The notes beneath the pieces were generated by a model. That model ran no database searches, was not told the origin of the DNA, and worked only from the letters and a program-made list of their open reading frames with translations. The position numbers and the translations under genes were made by a program. From Deltaproteobacteria bacterium UBA2385 (lineage in GTDB: Bacteria; Myxococcota_A; UBA796; UBA2385), in assembly GCA_002343455.1 (NCBI GenBank), contig DDSR01000094.1, forward strand, positions 1 to 23,467: 23,467 bases of DNA, given 5' to 3'. Below are positions 7,363-14,575 of this stretch, piece by piece (the stretch's first letter is position 1; each line of letters opens with the position of its first letter).

Positions 7363-7917
7363 GCGCTGGTCCATCACGCCGTCGCCGTCGATGTCCTTGC
7401 CGACCTTGGTGACGTTGCCCTTGTCGTCGAAGTACTCCCACTGGTCGATCTTGCCGTCGCTGTTGGCGTCGCGCTCCTTGCGGCGGAGGATCGAGCCCTC
7501 GTAGTACTTGAAGAGGTCGAAGGCGCCGTCGAAGTTGGAGTCGACCTCGGACATGGCCCGGGTCCCGCCCTGGTAGTGGTCGGTCCAGTCGACCTTGCCA
7601 TCGAAGTCGCCGTCCATCTCTTCGCGGGTCAGGACGCCGCTCTCGTCGAACCAGGCCCGCACATCGATGCGGCCGTCCCAGTTCAGGTCGGTCTCCTTTC
7701 GCACCATGATGGCCGAACCGCCCTCGCGCTCGCGCAGGTAGTTGAAGACATCGGCCTTGCCGTCGCCGTTGATGTCGATCGTCTGCAAGGTGAGCCCGTC
7801 GCTGGAGGGGGCCAGGCTGAGGACGCTGGCCGTCGGCAGGGCGTCGGGGTCCTTCTTTCCGGCACAGGCGACCAGGGTGAGCGCGGCGGCCGTGAGGGCG
7901 AGGAGAGGCATGGGCAT
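7354..7917 (-). CDS. Lipoprotein with six EF-hand-like calcium-binding loops
   Basis: 187 residues. A signal peptide with lipobox LVAC puts the lipidated residue at Cys18. The mature protein is almost entirely a run of calcium-loop motifs DxNxDGxxD: DINGDGKAD, DLNWDGRID, DGDFDGKVD, DSNFDGAFD, DANSDGKID and DIDGDGVMD, beginning at residues 48, 77, 102, 126, 150 and 175. The 24-29 residue period with aromatic residues between loops (VFNYL, RAWFD, LFKYY, QWEYF) suggests a regular repeat, closer to dockerin or thrombospondin type-3 calcium repeats than to true EF-hands. It is probably anchored to a membrane facing the periplasm or outside and folded by calcium. The ATG at 7917 is used; ATG at 7911 is possible. 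It is convergent with manC and divergent from the sensor-kinase genes. Function unknown. Confidence 0.85.
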   Translation of the reverse strand: MPMPLLALTAAALTLVACAGKKDPDALPTASVLSLAPSSDGLTLQTIDINGDGKADVFNYLREREGGSAIMVRKETDLNWDGRIDVRAWFDESGVLTREEMDGDFDGKVDWTDHYQGGTRAMSEVDSNFDGAFDLFKYYEGSILRRKERDANSDGKIDQWEYFDDKGNVTKVGKDIDGDGVMDQREG

Positions 7918-8076
7918 CGGCGCGTTTCCGGGGGAACTGGGGGAGTGCGGGCTCGGGAGGGAGGACCGGGCAGAGGAGAAAGCTCCGGTGGCGGCCGCCT
8001 CCCCTGAGGCGTGCTAACGTGGCACGATACAAAGCGGCCAGCCAACGTCTTCCAGGCTTGGAGTCGGGCCGATTCC

Positions 8077-9273
8077 ATGGAAATCCGAATGTCTGCACCC
8101 GAGCAGGGCGCCGCCCGCCAGGCCCATCTCCTGATCGTCGATGACGAGCCGGTGATCCTCCAGATCCTCCGCGCCGTCTTCGAAGACCAGCCCTACCGCG
8201 TCACGACCGTCGCCACGGGCTCGGACGCGCGGGCGGTGATCGCCGAGCAGGGCTGCGACATCCTCGTCACCGACAAGAACCTGCCCGACGTCGGCGGCCT
8301 GGACCTGCTGCGCCTCGCCAAGGAGCGGGATCCGTCGACCGAGGTCATCGTCGTCACCGGCTATGGCTCGCTGGAGACGGCGATCGCCGCGATGGAGCTG
8401 GGGGCCTACGACTACGTCCTGAAGCCCCTGAACAACGTCTTCGAGATCCGCCGCAAGGTGGAGCGGGCCCTGGATCGCCAGCGCATCTCGCGCGAGAACA
8501 CCCGGCTGCTGGCCGAGCTCCGCCACAAGAACGACGAGCTGCAGGTCGCCCTGCAAGAGGCGCGTGAGCTGCAGATCGAGCTGATCCACTCCGAGAAGCT
8601 GGCCGGCATCGGCACCCTGGCTGCGGGCGTCGCCCACGAGATCAGCAGCCCGCTGTTCGGGATCATGGGCCTGGCCGAGGCCATCCTCGAAGAGTCCGAG
8701 ATCGCCCTGGTGCACGACTACGCGCAGGAGATCGTCGACTACAGCACCTCGATCAAGGACATCGTGGTGGAGCTCAGCGACTACAGCCGCTCCTCCTCCA
8801 GCGAGGTGCACGGCAGCGTCCACCTCGACCAGATCGCCCGTGACGCCTTGCGGCTGGTCGAGCGCTCGGCCGATGTCCAGGGCATCGAGTTCCGCTTGCA
8901 GATCCCCGAGGATCTGCGCCTGCTGGCCCGCGTCAACGAGATCCAGCAGGTCTTCGTCAACCTGCTGAAGAACGCCGCCGACGCGGTGCGCGATCGGCAC
9001 GGCAGCGACGGAGGCCTGGTCGAGATCCACGCCGGGCGGGACGGCGAGCAGATCTGGTGCGAGGTGCGGGACAACGGGGTGGGCATCCCGGCCGAGCGCC
9101 TGGCCAGCGTCTTCGACCCGTTCTTCACGACGAAGCCGCCGGGCAAGGGCACCGGGCTGGGGCTCAACGTCGTCTGGCGCCTGCTGACCAAGTACCGGGG
9201 CACGGTCGGCATCGAGAGCGAGGTCGGGGTCGGCACGGCCATCCGGTTCAAGCTGCCTCCTCAATCGGACTGA
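8077..9273 (+). CDS. Receiver-histidine kinase hybrid (REC-HisKA-HATPase)
   Basis: 398 residues from ATG at 8077; ATG at 8089 (394 residues) has the better-placed GGAAA upstream and is equally possible. A receiver domain comes first (about 17-130), with acidic pocket Asp22/Asp23, phosphoacceptor Asp66 in LVTDKNLPD, Thr94 and Lys116. A coiled-coil linker (140-175) joins it to HisKA with phosphorylatable His187 (GVAHEISSP). A complete ATP-binding domain follows: N box VNLLKNAADAV (294-304), G1 RDNGVGIP (331-338), F box FDPFFTTKPP (346-355) and G2 GKGTGLGLN (356-364). There is no membrane segment and no DNA-binding output, so it acts in the cytoplasm, likely receiving phosphate at Asp66 to control its own kinase. 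It is the first gene of the 8077-18645 block, 9 nt before a second kinase. Confidence 0.92.
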   Translation: MEIRMSAPEQGAARQAHLLIVDDEPVILQILRAVFEDQPYRVTTVATGSDARAVIAEQGCDILVTDKNLPDVGGLDLLRLAKERDPSTEVIVVTGYGSLETAIAAMELGAYDYVLKPLNNVFEIRRKVERALDRQRISRENTRLLAELRHKNDELQVALQEARELQIELIHSEKLAGIGTLAAGVAHEISSPLFGIMGLAEAILEESEIALVHDYAQEIVDYSTSIKDIVVELSDYSRSSSSEVHGSVHLDQIARDALRLVERSADVQGIEFRLQIPEDLRLLARVNEIQQVFVNLLKNAADAVRDRHGSDGGLVEIHAGRDGEQIWCEVRDNGVGIPAERLASVFDPFFTTKPPGKGTGLGLNVVWRLLTKYRGTVGIESEVGVGTAIRFKLPPQSD

Positions 9274-9282
9274 GCGCTCCTT

Positions 9283-11124
9283 GTGAGGTTGCGCACCCGC
9301 TTCATCCTGCTGATCACCCTGGCGGCGCTCGTGCCCCTGGGGGTGCTGGGGGTGGTCGCGGTGCGCGTCTCCTCGGTGCGGATGGTGGCCAAGGTCGCCG
9401 AAGTCCAGGTCCGCACCGCCGACGCCCTCGCCCAGCAGGTGGCGACCTGGGTGGCCCTCCAGCAGGAGCTGCTCGGCCGGCAGGTCTCCTCCTTCGAGCT
9501 GGCCGCGCTCCAGGACGCCGAGCGCGCCGCCTTCCTGCGGCTGGTCTACCACCAGAACGCCTCGGCCCGCGTGGCGGCCCTGCTCGACAGCACGGGGCAG
9601 GACCTCGCGCCCCCGGCCTACCAGTCCCCGAACGAGGCCGGCCAGGCCTCCGGCCGACGGGTCCTGCTCCCCGCCGAGCTGGCTGCCTTCCGCGCCGACG
9701 CCGCCGCGCTGTCCCCGACCGGCGGCGCGGTGCAGCTCGGCTTCGGGGCGCCGCGCCCGGTCGGCGGGGGCGAAGAGCGGGCCATGGTCTTCGTCGCGCG
9801 CCAGGCCAGCGGGGCGACCCTGGCCGTGGAGCTCGACCTCAGCGCCCTCCAGATCCGCTTCCTCCAGGACCGGCTCGACGGCGAGCGCCTGGCCTTGCTG
9901 GACCTGGACGGGCGGGTGCTGATGGGGGACGCCTCGCTGGTCGACCGGCAGGCCCTGGCGGCCCTGCCTCCCGGCGTCGCCGCCCTGGATGTGCGCTACC
10001 GCCTCCCCGACGGGAGCGAGGTGCTGGCGGCGACCGCGCCGGTCTCGGGTACCGGCTGGACCGTCTTCGTCGGCGAGCCGCTGGTGGACACGGTCGCCCC
10101 CGTGCGCGCCATCGCGGCGCGGACGCTGTACGTCGCGCTGGTGGCCGGCGCTGTCAGCGTGCTGCTCGGCATCATCATCGGGCGGCAGATCACCGGGCCC
10201 CTGACCCAGCTGCGCGACGCCGCCCTGGAGGTGGCCGAGGGGGACTTCGGAAGGCGGGTCGAGAGCCGGCAGCGGGACGGCGAGCTGACCGAGCTGACCC
10301 ACGCCTTCAACTTCATGAGCCGCCGCCTGCAGCTGGACCGCGAGGAGATCGCCGCCAAGAACAGCGAGATCGAGGCCTTCAACCGCGAGCTCCAGGCCCG
10401 GGTCGACGAGCGCACCCGCCAGCTGAGCGAGGCGCAGGAGCGCCTGATCCGCTCGGCGCGAATGGCCGCGGTCGGCGAGATGGGGGCCGGGCTGGCCCAC
10501 GAGCTGAACAACCCGCTGGCCGGGATGCTGGGGATCGCCCAGATCCTGGGTGTCAAGGCGGCGATGGGCGCGACGATGGGCGAGGGCGAGCGCTCCTTGC
10601 TGACCAGCCTGGAGGAGCAGACCCGCCGCTGCGCGGAGATCGTCACCCGCATGCAGCGCTTCTCGCGGATGGAGGCCGGGGTGGCCCCAGTGGATCGGGA
10701 AGGCTGGCTTGTGGTAGACGTAGGGGAGTTGGTCCGGGAGGTGGTCGAGCTGGTACGCGCCTCCTTTGATGATCGCGGAGCCATCGTCCGCCACGACCTG
10801 GAGCAGGCCCTGCCGGTCCTCGCCGACCGCAGCGCCCTGGCCCAGGCCCTCGCTCAGCTCCTCACCAGCCTTCGCGCAGCCACCGGTCCTGGCATCCATG
10901 TGCACATCGACGGCAACATCGACGGCGACCAGGTCGTGCTTGGTTTCCTCCTGGACGGCGGGGTCCTGCGCATCGGCAAGGACGACTGGATGGCCTCGGG
11001 GATGGGCTACTGGGCGGCCCGCCAGGTGTTGGCGGCCCACGGAGGGGCCATGGAGGAGCCGACCGTCTCGCCGACCGAGCCGACCACGCACGCGCGCTGG
11101 CGTGTCCGTCTGCCGCGGGCCTGA
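9283..11124 (+). CDS. Membrane sensor histidine kinase with degenerate ATP-binding domain
   Basis: 613 residues from GTG at 9283, 9 nt after the previous stop. A first transmembrane helix lies at about 7-28. A long periplasmic region of about 250 residues follows, resembling a Cache-type sensor (DLDGRVLMGD, then TGWTVFVGEP). A second helix is at about 280-299, then HAMP (300-350), a coiled coil (350-390) and HisKA with His406 in AGLAHELNNPLAGMLG. The catalytic part (about 475-613) is eroded: the N-box position reads LAQLLTSLRAA with no asparagine, no DxGxG G1 box remains, and G2 survives only as ASGMGYWAARQVLAAHGG. The dimerisation and phosphorylation domain looks intact while ATP binding should be lost. 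It may therefore be phosphorylated by, or act as a sensory partner for, the preceding active kinase; that is inference. Confidence 0.9.
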   Translation: MRLRTRFILLITLAALVPLGVLGVVAVRVSSVRMVAKVAEVQVRTADALAQQVATWVALQQELLGRQVSSFELAALQDAERAAFLRLVYHQNASARVAALLDSTGQDLAPPAYQSPNEAGQASGRRVLLPAELAAFRADAAALSPTGGAVQLGFGAPRPVGGGEERAMVFVARQASGATLAVELDLSALQIRFLQDRLDGERLALLDLDGRVLMGDASLVDRQALAALPPGVAALDVRYRLPDGSEVLAATAPVSGTGWTVFVGEPLVDTVAPVRAIAARTLYVALVAGAVSVLLGIIIGRQITGPLTQLRDAALEVAEGDFGRRVESRQRDGELTELTHAFNFMSRRLQLDREEIAAKNSEIEAFNRELQARVDERTRQLSEAQERLIRSARMAAVGEMGAGLAHELNNPLAGMLGIAQILGVKAAMGATMGEGERSLLTSLEEQTRRCAEIVTRMQRFSRMEAGVAPVDREGWLVVDVGELVREVVELVRASFDDRGAIVRHDLEQALPVLADRSALAQALAQLLTSLRAATGPGIHVHIDGNIDGDQVVLGFLLDGGVLRIGKDDWMASGMGYWAARQVLAAHGGAMEEPTVSPTEPTTHARWRVRLPRA

Positions 11125-11127
11125 GCG

Positions 11128-12000
11128 ATGAGGCAAGGCCTGCAGCTCTTGATCGTGCTGGTGGTCGTGCTGGTCGGGGGGGTCGTCGGCTACAGCCTGA
11201 TCTTCGCCGAAGACGAGCAGCCGGCGCTGCGGCTGGTCGAGGCCAGCGGGACGGTCATGCGGATCGGGCCGGGGGTGCAAGGCCAGGCCCTGGCGGTCGG
11301 CGACGAGCTCAGCGCTCGCGACGGGGTGCAGGTCGGCGAGGGCGCCTCGGCGGTGCTGGGCCTGGGCGACGAGACCCGCCTGGAGCTGCACTCCTCCTCT
11401 TCGATGCGGGTGGTGGACGTCGACGCTGGCGGCGTCCGGGTCGAGCTGGAGAGCGGCCGGGTCAGCGCGCGGGTGCGCCCCGGCGGTGGCCAGGTCGGGG
11501 TCAGCAGCCGGGGCCGCGCGGTCTACGGCAGCGACGCGGACTTCACCGTCGCGGTGGAAGAGGACGGGCTCTTCGTGACGCAGGCCGAGCGCGGCACCTT
11601 GCGCACCGAGGGCATGGAGGGCCTGCCCGAGTCCGTCGCGGCGGGGATGCTCCTGTCGGCCATGCCCGACCGCCAGGCGGTCCTGGGCGCCGTGCCCGAC
11701 CTGCTGAAGCTCGAGGTGAGCTGGCCCGATCCCCTGCGGGTCCGCCTCCCCGAGCTGGTGATCGAGGGCCAGACCGGGCCCTATGTGCAGGTCTCGGTCG
11801 GCGACGGCGAGCGCTGGACCCGGATCCGATCGGGCGCGGAGGGCTCCTTCCGCGCGCCGCTGGCGCTGCAGCTCGGGCCCAACCGCGTGCAGGTCGAGGT
11901 GCGTGACGCGCTCGGCAACCGCCGCGAGGACGAGCGGGTGGTCGAGCGGGAGCGCACCGCACCCAGCATCCTCGGGAGCGAGGTCCAGTGGGGCCGCTGA
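11128..12000 (+). CDS. Membrane-anchored FecR-domain and Ig-like protein
   Basis: 290 residues, starting 3 nt after the kinase stop. Only six residues precede a single transmembrane helix (about 7-25), so essentially all of the protein is periplasmic. Residues 33-170 match a FecR-like domain: ASGTVMRI, LAVGDELSARDGVQVGEGASA, LGLGDETRLELHSSSSMRVV and VELESGRVSARVRP, the usual 'charged/threshold' beta pattern. Residues 195-275 form an Ig-like beta domain (VIEGQTGPYVQVSV, LGPNRVQVEVRDALGNRRED). Classical FecR is an anti-sigma factor with a cytoplasmic N-terminal domain; that part is absent and there is no sigma gene adjacent, so a structural or scaffold role is more likely. The stop overlaps the next gene by 13 nt. 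Confident in the domain, unsure of the role. Confidence 0.82.
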   Translation: MRQGLQLLIVLVVVLVGGVVGYSLIFAEDEQPALRLVEASGTVMRIGPGVQGQALAVGDELSARDGVQVGEGASAVLGLGDETRLELHSSSSMRVVDVDAGGVRVELESGRVSARVRPGGGQVGVSSRGRAVYGSDADFTVAVEEDGLFVTQAERGTLRTEGMEGLPESVAAGMLLSAMPDRQAVLGAVPDLLKLEVSWPDPLRVRLPELVIEGQTGPYVQVSVGDGERWTRIRSGAEGSFRAPLALQLGPNRVQVEVRDALGNRREDERVVERERTAPSILGSEVQWGR

Positions 12001-14516
12001 GCGCTCGCCTCACCCTGCTGGGGCTGTGCTTGTCCGCCTCGGCCCGCGCCGACGATCACGGCCTGTTGCTGCTGGCCGTCCCGGTGGCGGGGGATCCTCG
12101 CCCCGCGGACTTCTTCGAGGTCGAGCTGGTGGCCACCCGGGCCGGAGCGCCCGTCCGGTCCGAGGAGCCACCCCGGGTGCAGGTCGAGGGGGGGGCGCTG
12201 GTCGGTCCCCTGCTGCCCTCGGGGGCGGGACGGTGGCGAGGATGGGTGCGGCTGGATGGCTCGGTCGAGCCGGGAGGGGCGGTGGCGATGACCCTGGAGC
12301 TCTCGGGCCAGGCGGCGCGCCTCCGCCTGCCGACCCGGGGGGCCGATGCCTCGGGCTTGAAGGTTCCGGGCAGCATCACGGGCCTGGCGGGCAGGGCCGG
12401 GACCGTCCGGATCCCCGTGGCCGGGGACGCGGGGCTGCGCCCCCAGGACCTCACCGTCTACCTCTCCGAGGGGGTGGTCGGCGCGACGACCGAGTCGGCC
12501 GAGGGGCTGGTCCTGGAGTGGCAGACGCTGGACGACCCCTTGCCCCGCGCCCTGCCCTTCCTGGTCTTCGACAACCGACGCCCCGGCTCCCTGCCCGCCA
12601 TGGGCGTGCTCCGGTTGGTCGGCCGGCCGCGGATCCCGATCGAGACCGACCCCGGGGCCAACGTCTTCGTCGAGGTCGGCGGCCGCTCCTACGGCCCCTT
12701 CCTGGCCGACGCGGCCGGTGTCGCCGTGGCCATGGTCGACGTGGAGCCCGGGGAGAGCTCCGCCGAGGTGGTGGCCAAGGACCAGGCCGGCAACCAGCAG
12801 CGCACGCGGATCGCGCTGGGGGCGCCGGCCCCTCCGCGGATGGTCCTGGGGGACGAGGGCCCCCTGGTCGCCGGCCAGCCCCTGCCCGACCTCTACCTGG
12901 CGGCGGTGCGGGGGGACGGGCAGCCCTGGAGGGGCGAGGCGCCCGCCTGCCAGACGGTGGTCGGCGGCGAGCTGGTCGTCTCCTCGCTGGGGGACGGGCT
13001 CTGGCAGGCCGAGCTCCCCCCGGGGACCGAGGGGCTCTTCGATCTGCGGGTCGAGTGTTCGCTGGCCGGGCAGGCCCGGGCCGTCGACCAGGTGCCGGTG
13101 GACCCGGCGGTCCCCAGCGCGCTGCGCGTCCGGGTCTTCCCGGCCGTGCTCGACGCCGACATGCCGCTCGCCCAGGTCCAGGCCTGGCTGGAGGGCCCCC
13201 TCGGGGATCGGCTCGCCGCCAAGGGCATCGAGCTGAGCGCGCTGCGGGGCACCATCCGGCCCGAGCTGGGCAGCGCCGCGCTCTCGGTCGCCGCCTACGA
13301 CGGGAGCGAGGCCATCGAGGCCGGCGAGGACGAGGTCCTGGCCCGCTGGGAGCCCTCCGTGGGCGAGGGCGGCCCCTGGGGCCTGCGGGTAGAGCCGGTC
13401 GGGCCCCGCCTGGGCGATGGCTCGCTGCCGGTGGTCGTCTGGGCCTACGATCGGCGGGCCCGGCCCCTGGCGACCGAGGTCATCGCCGTCCAGGTGGGCG
13501 GCGCTCGCGTCGAGCTGAGGTCGGACGCCCAGGGCCGCGCGCAGCTCGACCTGCCCGTCGACCCCAGCGATCGCGGGCCCTGGGTGATCGAGGCGCAGGC
13601 ACGCAGCGCCCGCGGCAGCCGGCTGCTCTTCGCGCAGGACTTCGACGACGCCCAGGAGCTGGACGGTCTGGGCCTGCGCGCGCGGGCGCGGGTCGAGCTG
13701 CGGAGCGGGGACGTGCGCCGGGTGGTCGTCTCCTCCCGCCCCGAGCGGGTCCTCGCCGGAGGCGTCGAGCGGGCCCGGATCGTCGTCTCGCTGCAGGACC
13801 AGGCCGGGCGCGCGGTGGCGGCCGAGCTCCCGCGGATGAGGGCCAGCCAGGGCCAGCTCGGCGAGGTGCGCCTCAACGAGGAGGGCAGCTTCGAAGCGGA
13901 GCTGACCCCCCCGGCCCGCCTCGCCTACGGGCCGATCGATGTCGAGGTCGAGGCCGCCGAAGGAGGCTGGAGCGCCTCCACCCGGGTCGAGGTGCTGCCG
14001 CGGCCGCTGCGGCTGGCGCTGGGGCCGATCGGCGGGATCGTCTTCGGGACCCGGCAGGGGGTCGCCGGCTTCGGGGGCGTCGAGCTGGAGTTCGCGCCCG
14101 GCTTCGCGCCACGCGGGACCCTGGTCCGCATGGCGGTCGGCGGGTGGTCGCGCGCCACCGAGCTCGAAGACCCTCGCACCGCCGAGCGGGTGCGGGTGCA
14201 GACCTCCTGGCTGCCTCTTGGGCTGGGCTTGCTCTTCCGACAGGAGCGCGGCCGGCTGGGCTGGTTCGGTGGGCTGCAGGGCCACCTCGTCCCCTACGCC
14301 CAGCGAACGGTCTTCGGCGACCGCAGCGAGTCGCCGGCCTTCGGCTTCGCCGGTCCGGGCGTCGAGCCCCTGGTCGGCCTGGGGGGGCGGCTGGCCAACA
14401 CCGAGCTGCAGGTCCAGCTCGGCTACCTCTGGCTGACCATGCCCTCGGCCGATGTCTCCTACGACGGCACGGTCGGCGGACTGCGCCCCTCGCTGGGGTG
14501 GAAGTTCGTCTTTTGA
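11988..14516 (+). CDS. Ig-rich exported protein with C-terminal outer-membrane beta barrel
   Basis: 842 residues from GTG at 11988, which overlaps the upstream gene by 13 nt and has GAGG just before it; no other start preserves the signal peptide. Residues 1-22 are a Sec signal (hydrophobic core, cleavage near ARA-DDHG). Residues 23-670 are beta-rich with bacterial Ig-like motifs, for example VDVEPGESSAEVVAKDQAGN, VVWAYDRRARPLATEVIAV and LRSDAQGRAQLDLP. From about 672 the sequence alternates polar and aromatic or aliphatic residues in strands (LALGPIGGIVFGTRQG, FGGVELEFAPGF, LLFRQERGRLGWFGGLQGHL, TELQVQLGYLWL) and ends in WKFVF, the terminal-Phe signature recognised by the BAM machinery. I predict a roughly eight-stranded barrel anchoring the Ig domains. 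It could be an adhesin, a scaffold, or an assembly platform for the next lipoprotein. Confidence 0.78.
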   Translation: MGPLSARLTLLGLCLSASARADDHGLLLLAVPVAGDPRPADFFEVELVATRAGAPVRSEEPPRVQVEGGALVGPLLPSGAGRWRGWVRLDGSVEPGGAVAMTLELSGQAARLRLPTRGADASGLKVPGSITGLAGRAGTVRIPVAGDAGLRPQDLTVYLSEGVVGATTESAEGLVLEWQTLDDPLPRALPFLVFDNRRPGSLPAMGVLRLVGRPRIPIETDPGANVFVEVGGRSYGPFLADAAGVAVAMVDVEPGESSAEVVAKDQAGNQQRTRIALGAPAPPRMVLGDEGPLVAGQPLPDLYLAAVRGDGQPWRGEAPACQTVVGGELVVSSLGDGLWQAELPPGTEGLFDLRVECSLAGQARAVDQVPVDPAVPSALRVRVFPAVLDADMPLAQVQAWLEGPLGDRLAAKGIELSALRGTIRPELGSAALSVAAYDGSEAIEAGEDEVLARWEPSVGEGGPWGLRVEPVGPRLGDGSLPVVVWAYDRRARPLATEVIAVQVGGARVELRSDAQGRAQLDLPVDPSDRGPWVIEAQARSARGSRLLFAQDFDDAQELDGLGLRARARVELRSGDVRRVVVSSRPERVLAGGVERARIVVSLQDQAGRAVAAELPRMRASQGQLGEVRLNEEGSFEAELTPPARLAYGPIDVEVEAAEGGWSASTRVEVLPRPLRLALGPIGGIVFGTRQGVAGFGGVELEFAPGFAPRGTLVRMAVGGWSRATELEDPRTAERVRVQTSWLPLGLGLLFRQERGRLGWFGGLQGHLVPYAQRTVFGDRSESPAFGFAGPGVEPLVGLGGRLANTELQVQLGYLWLTMPSADVSYDGTVGGLRPSLGWKFVF

Positions 14517-14575
14517 GTCCGATGCAGCCGGGTCAAGCCCTGCGCTGCTGTCTGCGGTAGAATGCCAGCACAGGC

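Noticed and set aside
8020..8035. Sigma-54-like promoter TGGCACG...GC before the hybrid kinase
   Set aside because: The distance between GG and GC is 11 instead of the required 10 and the -12 element reads AAAGC rather than TTGC.
8014..11391. Minus-strand open frame of 1125 codons opposite both kinases
   Set aside because: The plus strand encodes unmistakable receiver, HisKA and HATPase motifs; the antisense product is low-complexity.
11781..14560. Long overlapping frames on both strands across the barrel-protein gene
   Set aside because: They lack signal peptides and domains and have the Arg/Gly/Pro bias of out-of-frame GC-rich DNA; the 842-residue frame has a signal and a terminal-Phe barrel.
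14558..14563. TAGAAT as a -10 element for the giant lipoprotein gene
   Set aside because: Five of six bases match, but there is no -35 at the right distance and transcription would start only a few bases before the ATG, leaving no room for a ribosome site.
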